Shown here in pieces: positions 61,041 through 64,000 of a DNA stretch of 64,000 nucleotides (position 1 is its first letter; the number at the start of each line of letters is the position of its first letter). A model generated the notes under the pieces. That model made no database searches, was not told the DNA's origin, and saw only the letters and a program-made list of their open reading frames with translations. The stretch comes from Acholoe squamosa. Its lineage: Eukaryota; Annelida; Polychaeta; Phyllodocida; Polynoidae. Both the position numbers and the translations under genes were made by a program. The DNA is taken from the NCBI GenBank assembly GCA_949317995.1, contig OX439046.1, forward strand, positions 76,074,786 through 76,138,785, read 5' to 3'.

Positions 61041-63124
61041 TATACCACCATCAAGCAGCACACCCTGATAAACCTCACACCCTGCCTCATCATCATTCAT
61101 GTAGTGTCTACAGGCTACAAAGGTATCAAATATACAACCATCATTACATCTATAGGAGCATAATTCTGGTATCTGCTACAACATGGCATTATTGAGAGAG
61201 GCACTGATATAATTAGATATAATTGTATGGCGGGAAGTGATACCGGATAACAGTGCCTGTGCGCATGCGCTAACTTGCCTTCCACCCGGCTGGGTTCATA
61301 TTCGCCATATTGTTTGTTGTACTTATTCAGATCAGCCACTAGCGCATAATTCGATTTTTTTGCTTTTTTTTTTTTAATTTACTACAATATATGGCAGGTC
61401 AGTCTTGGCCTGTTTCAAGTCCAATTAGTGTGTGGTTAACGCTTTGTTAGTATTGTTATATTTCTTTATTGTATTGACCTAATGCAGATAATATCCTCTA
61501 AGAGGTCATACAGTGTTATATTGCATTATGATATCATAATACATGAGTGTGTTCATAATAGATAACTTGGTGATTGTGCACAGTAGAAGCACGCCATGCA
61601 TAGTGCACCAATTACCTGCTCATGCTACACACTGTTGATTAATGAAGTATTTCAAGTTTAGTTTAGCCTATTATAGTTAAAGCTGCAGGCCTTTTTGCAG
61701 ATGCCCCTTTCTAACACTGCATTATGATAATTTCCCTCAGAGAGATGACCTAGATCTATATCTTGTCCCTCAGGGAATACTGCTTCTTTAGGAATACATT
61801 GTACAACTTAGCTTAGCCCACTCCCCATTTGGCATAAGGGAATACAATACAGGTACCATAAAGGGGTCCCTTCAACCCTGCAATGCAGCAGCAGAAATGT
61901 ACAATATGGATACTATAAAGCACGCTGTCCCTAACCAGTTCTCTGATCTCAGAACACCAAATTCAAGAAAAGCAGCTTTACATGTCATAAATATTGCATG
62001 CTGCATAACCCCCTTTCACCTCCCCATGTACTGCCCAGACCTTACCCACACCATGACACTCCCAGGTAGCAAGGATACATTGCGCCAATGTCGGCTTATA
62101 TTGGGCCAATGTCAGCTTATATTGGGACAAGCATGGACAAGCATGGCCCAGTGCTCCATTGCTGATTGGGCTGTATCTCCCATAGTGAAACTTTCTAGTC
62201 CTTTCTAGAGGTAGGTGAAATTCCTATTAACCCTTTTATTGGGATGAATAATGCTATAACATACCATCCTTTCATGTCATCAGCATGCATTAATACAGTG
62301 CTGGTGTGACTTCACAAATGTGGACACAAATCACAACCTCACCATGTTGGGTAGGTAGATACCTGAAAAGCGCCATTTCCTTTTTTCTTTTTTTTTCTTC
62401 TTAGATAAAATGCAGTAATTTGAACATTACCTTGCATCATGTGAGGTATTTTGATCTCTGTTTTTGACCTGATCTGCTGATAAGAAGCACCCATATAATG
62501 ATAAAGGGCTAATGTACTGTGTTAAAGGGGGTCTGTGTCATAGAAGTCTAGTATCGTGCTCAGCACCACATGCTGCCCCCAGATTCACATTCCTTTGTTG
62601 TCATCATGCACCCAGTACAGGCTCCTGAAAACACTATCAGTGGAGCAGTGAGAGGAAAGCATGTTTTTTGCCCAAAAGGCATTGTGCAAAAAGGGTCAGG
62701 GTGAGGGTATAAAGGTAAGGGTTAGTCTCTGGTCAATACCATGAGGAAAATCCCATTGAGCAGTCATAAAAACCGGTTAGAATACAATGTATTATTTAGA
62801 ATAAGAGAAAGAAAAGTATATGTATGTACACTTTAAGTAACATTGTTTACTGCTCAGACTATCAGATACTAGACTGTTATAACCCTTCAATCTCAGCTAC
62901 AGTTTTATAGGTCATACGTCATTACTTAATTTTGTTTCCACGAGATCTATTCAATAAAGTGGCCTCTCACTCTTGCTGCAGTAAGATGATAGAGTCTGGT
63001 ACTATTGTCTGCATCATTGATGAGGAACATGAAGAATAGGGCTACAAGAACAACATGTCTTCTGAAGGCCTCACACATATGTCATAGTGCACTAGTATAA
63101 TGCCACACTATATAAAAAAGATGT
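61041..63124. other. No gene seen in 2 kb
   Basis: Only short frames. A small tandem repeat (CAATGTCGGCTTATATTGGG / CAATGTCAGCTTATATTGGG, then two ACAAGCATGG units) lies at 62086-62146. Confidence 0.35.
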
Positions 63125-63300
63125 CGTCGAAATAAGGGCAGAATTCTTGTCCCAAAGTTGCCAGAGATTCTTCGCCATCTTCAGAGAGATTCCTTGTATG
63201 ACCATAGTGCCACCTGGGGCTTCTTGTAAAAACTACACTGGTTCACTGCAATACAATTACAGTGTTTCACAGTTCAGTTTTATTATAATGGTGTATCACA
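63125..63300 (-). repeat. Dispersed repeat family X, copy 4 (inverted)
   Basis: On the plus strand it reads CCCAAAGTTGCCAGAGATTC, TGCCACCTGGGGCTTCTTGT, AAAAACTACACTGGTTCACT: the inverse of the other copies in inverse order. Confidence 0.85.
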
Positions 63301-63388
63301 GCATGGTGTACACAATCAGACCTGGGGACCAATAATGGTATGAAGCAGTATTCAGCATTTAATTCACATAGTCAGCATAGACTGTTTA

Positions 63389-63499
63389 GGGAATAATGCA
63401 CGGGGCATGGCTGGGGGAGTGCTCTAGACTGTATTGAGACATCAAGGGGCCTCATAGGTCTAGAGCATGATGGCAGCCATGAACAAGTGCATTATTCCC
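63389..63499. mobile_element. 111-bp nested fold-back
   Basis: Outer arms GGGAATAATGCAC / GTGCATTATTCCC (13 bp, perfect), middle CATGGCTG / CAGCCATG, inner GCTCTAGAC / GTCTAGAGC. Confidence 0.8.
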
Positions 63500-63595
63500 A
63501 TTATAACACAGAATAATAACCCATCAGCCACCTGACAACATATGAATATCAACTGTGAAGGCTAAATGTGAGATGAAGTTGACCTCCTGTGCTGG

Positions 63596-63667
63596 GAGTG
63601 CATTATCCATCTAGATAATGCACAGTCAATCAGCCAATCAGAACGCAGCATTCAGGATAATGCACTC
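63596..63667. mobile_element. 72-bp fold-back
   Basis: Outer arms GAGTGCATTATCC / GGATAATGCACTC, and a second palindrome TGCATTATCCATCTAGATAATGCA at the left end (described here in part: 9-bp arms around CATCTA). Confidence 0.75.
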
Positions 63668-64000
63668 TGGCTTCACCCAGCAGTGTTATAACTAGGGCTA
63701 ATGATAACCCATTGATAACCTACAATTCATGACAAATATGCACTAGTTAAGTTTCTGTTTCGCAAAATAGACAGTGTGGTTACTTTTATGGATGATAAGG
63801 CATGATTTAGAAATAGAAGACTCCATTATATATGTGAATTAACTGCCTGTACTAGAAATATAATATATATGTTTTAGTTCTATCGATATGAGAAATAAGT
63901 GACATATAATGTTGTAGCCAGTTCTACACTGGCATACACAGATCCATACTGCAAATAGGATATTTTTGGTATAGACATTGTCTCTGCCACCTTTTACAAA

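Overview
This is animal nuclear DNA, most likely from an invertebrate with a repeat-rich genome. The evidence is spliced genes with GT-AG introns, LTR and non-LTR retrotransposons, a PIF/Harbinger transposon and many small inverted-repeat elements. I recognise no ordinary host gene anywhere in the 64 kb, no rRNA, no CRISPR array and no bacterial signal. I cannot name the species from sequence alone.

Layout. (1) About 1-10.7 kb: a broken, env-bearing Gypsy element (Gypsy-1) on the minus strand, running off the left edge. Its integrase part carries a nested 5'-truncated I-type LINE with a clear 13-bp target duplication. (2) 11.3-18.1 kb: two LINEs lying head to head. LINE-2 (minus) is open for 940 codons apart from one TGA. 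LINE-3 (plus) is decayed and split by a 222-bp MITE. (3) 18.9-20.7 kb: a cluster of small non-autonomous elements. (4) 20,712-32,745: a 12-kb DNA transposon with matching inverted ends. It encodes a Harbinger transposase (minus strand) and a Myb/SANT-like protein, each with one in-frame stop, plus two further spliced genes of unknown function, one of them an open 357-aa gene over seven exons. Inside it sits a 1-kb TRIM-type LTR element whose two identical 253-bp LTRs each contain a complete tRNA-like gene. (5) 34,391-47,786: a 13.4-kb Gypsy element (Gypsy-2, minus strand) that looks whole, with LTRs identical by eye, gag, pol and a 1237-codon third ORF with zinc-finger-like clusters where env would be. 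(6) 47.8-64 kb: no coding signal; fold-back elements, TTAA-flanked MITEs, minisatellites and a probable solo LTR.

How the parts relate. The window is a stack of nested mobile elements. The Harbinger unit should combine nuclease and Myb-like protein for transposition, and its two extra genes may be accessory factors. The TRIM encodes no protein and must borrow reverse transcriptase and integrase. Its primer-binding site matches the 3' end of the tRNA-like gene in its own LTR, with the CCA tail added, which suggests a primer supplied by the element itself. The same first ten primer-site bases occur at the presumed LTR edge of Gypsy-1, making that family a candidate helper.

The observations most worth following are the tRNA-carrying TRIM, the extra genes of the 12-kb Harbinger element, the third ORF of Gypsy-2, and a family of fold-back repeats whose arms differ between copies but stay self-complementary.
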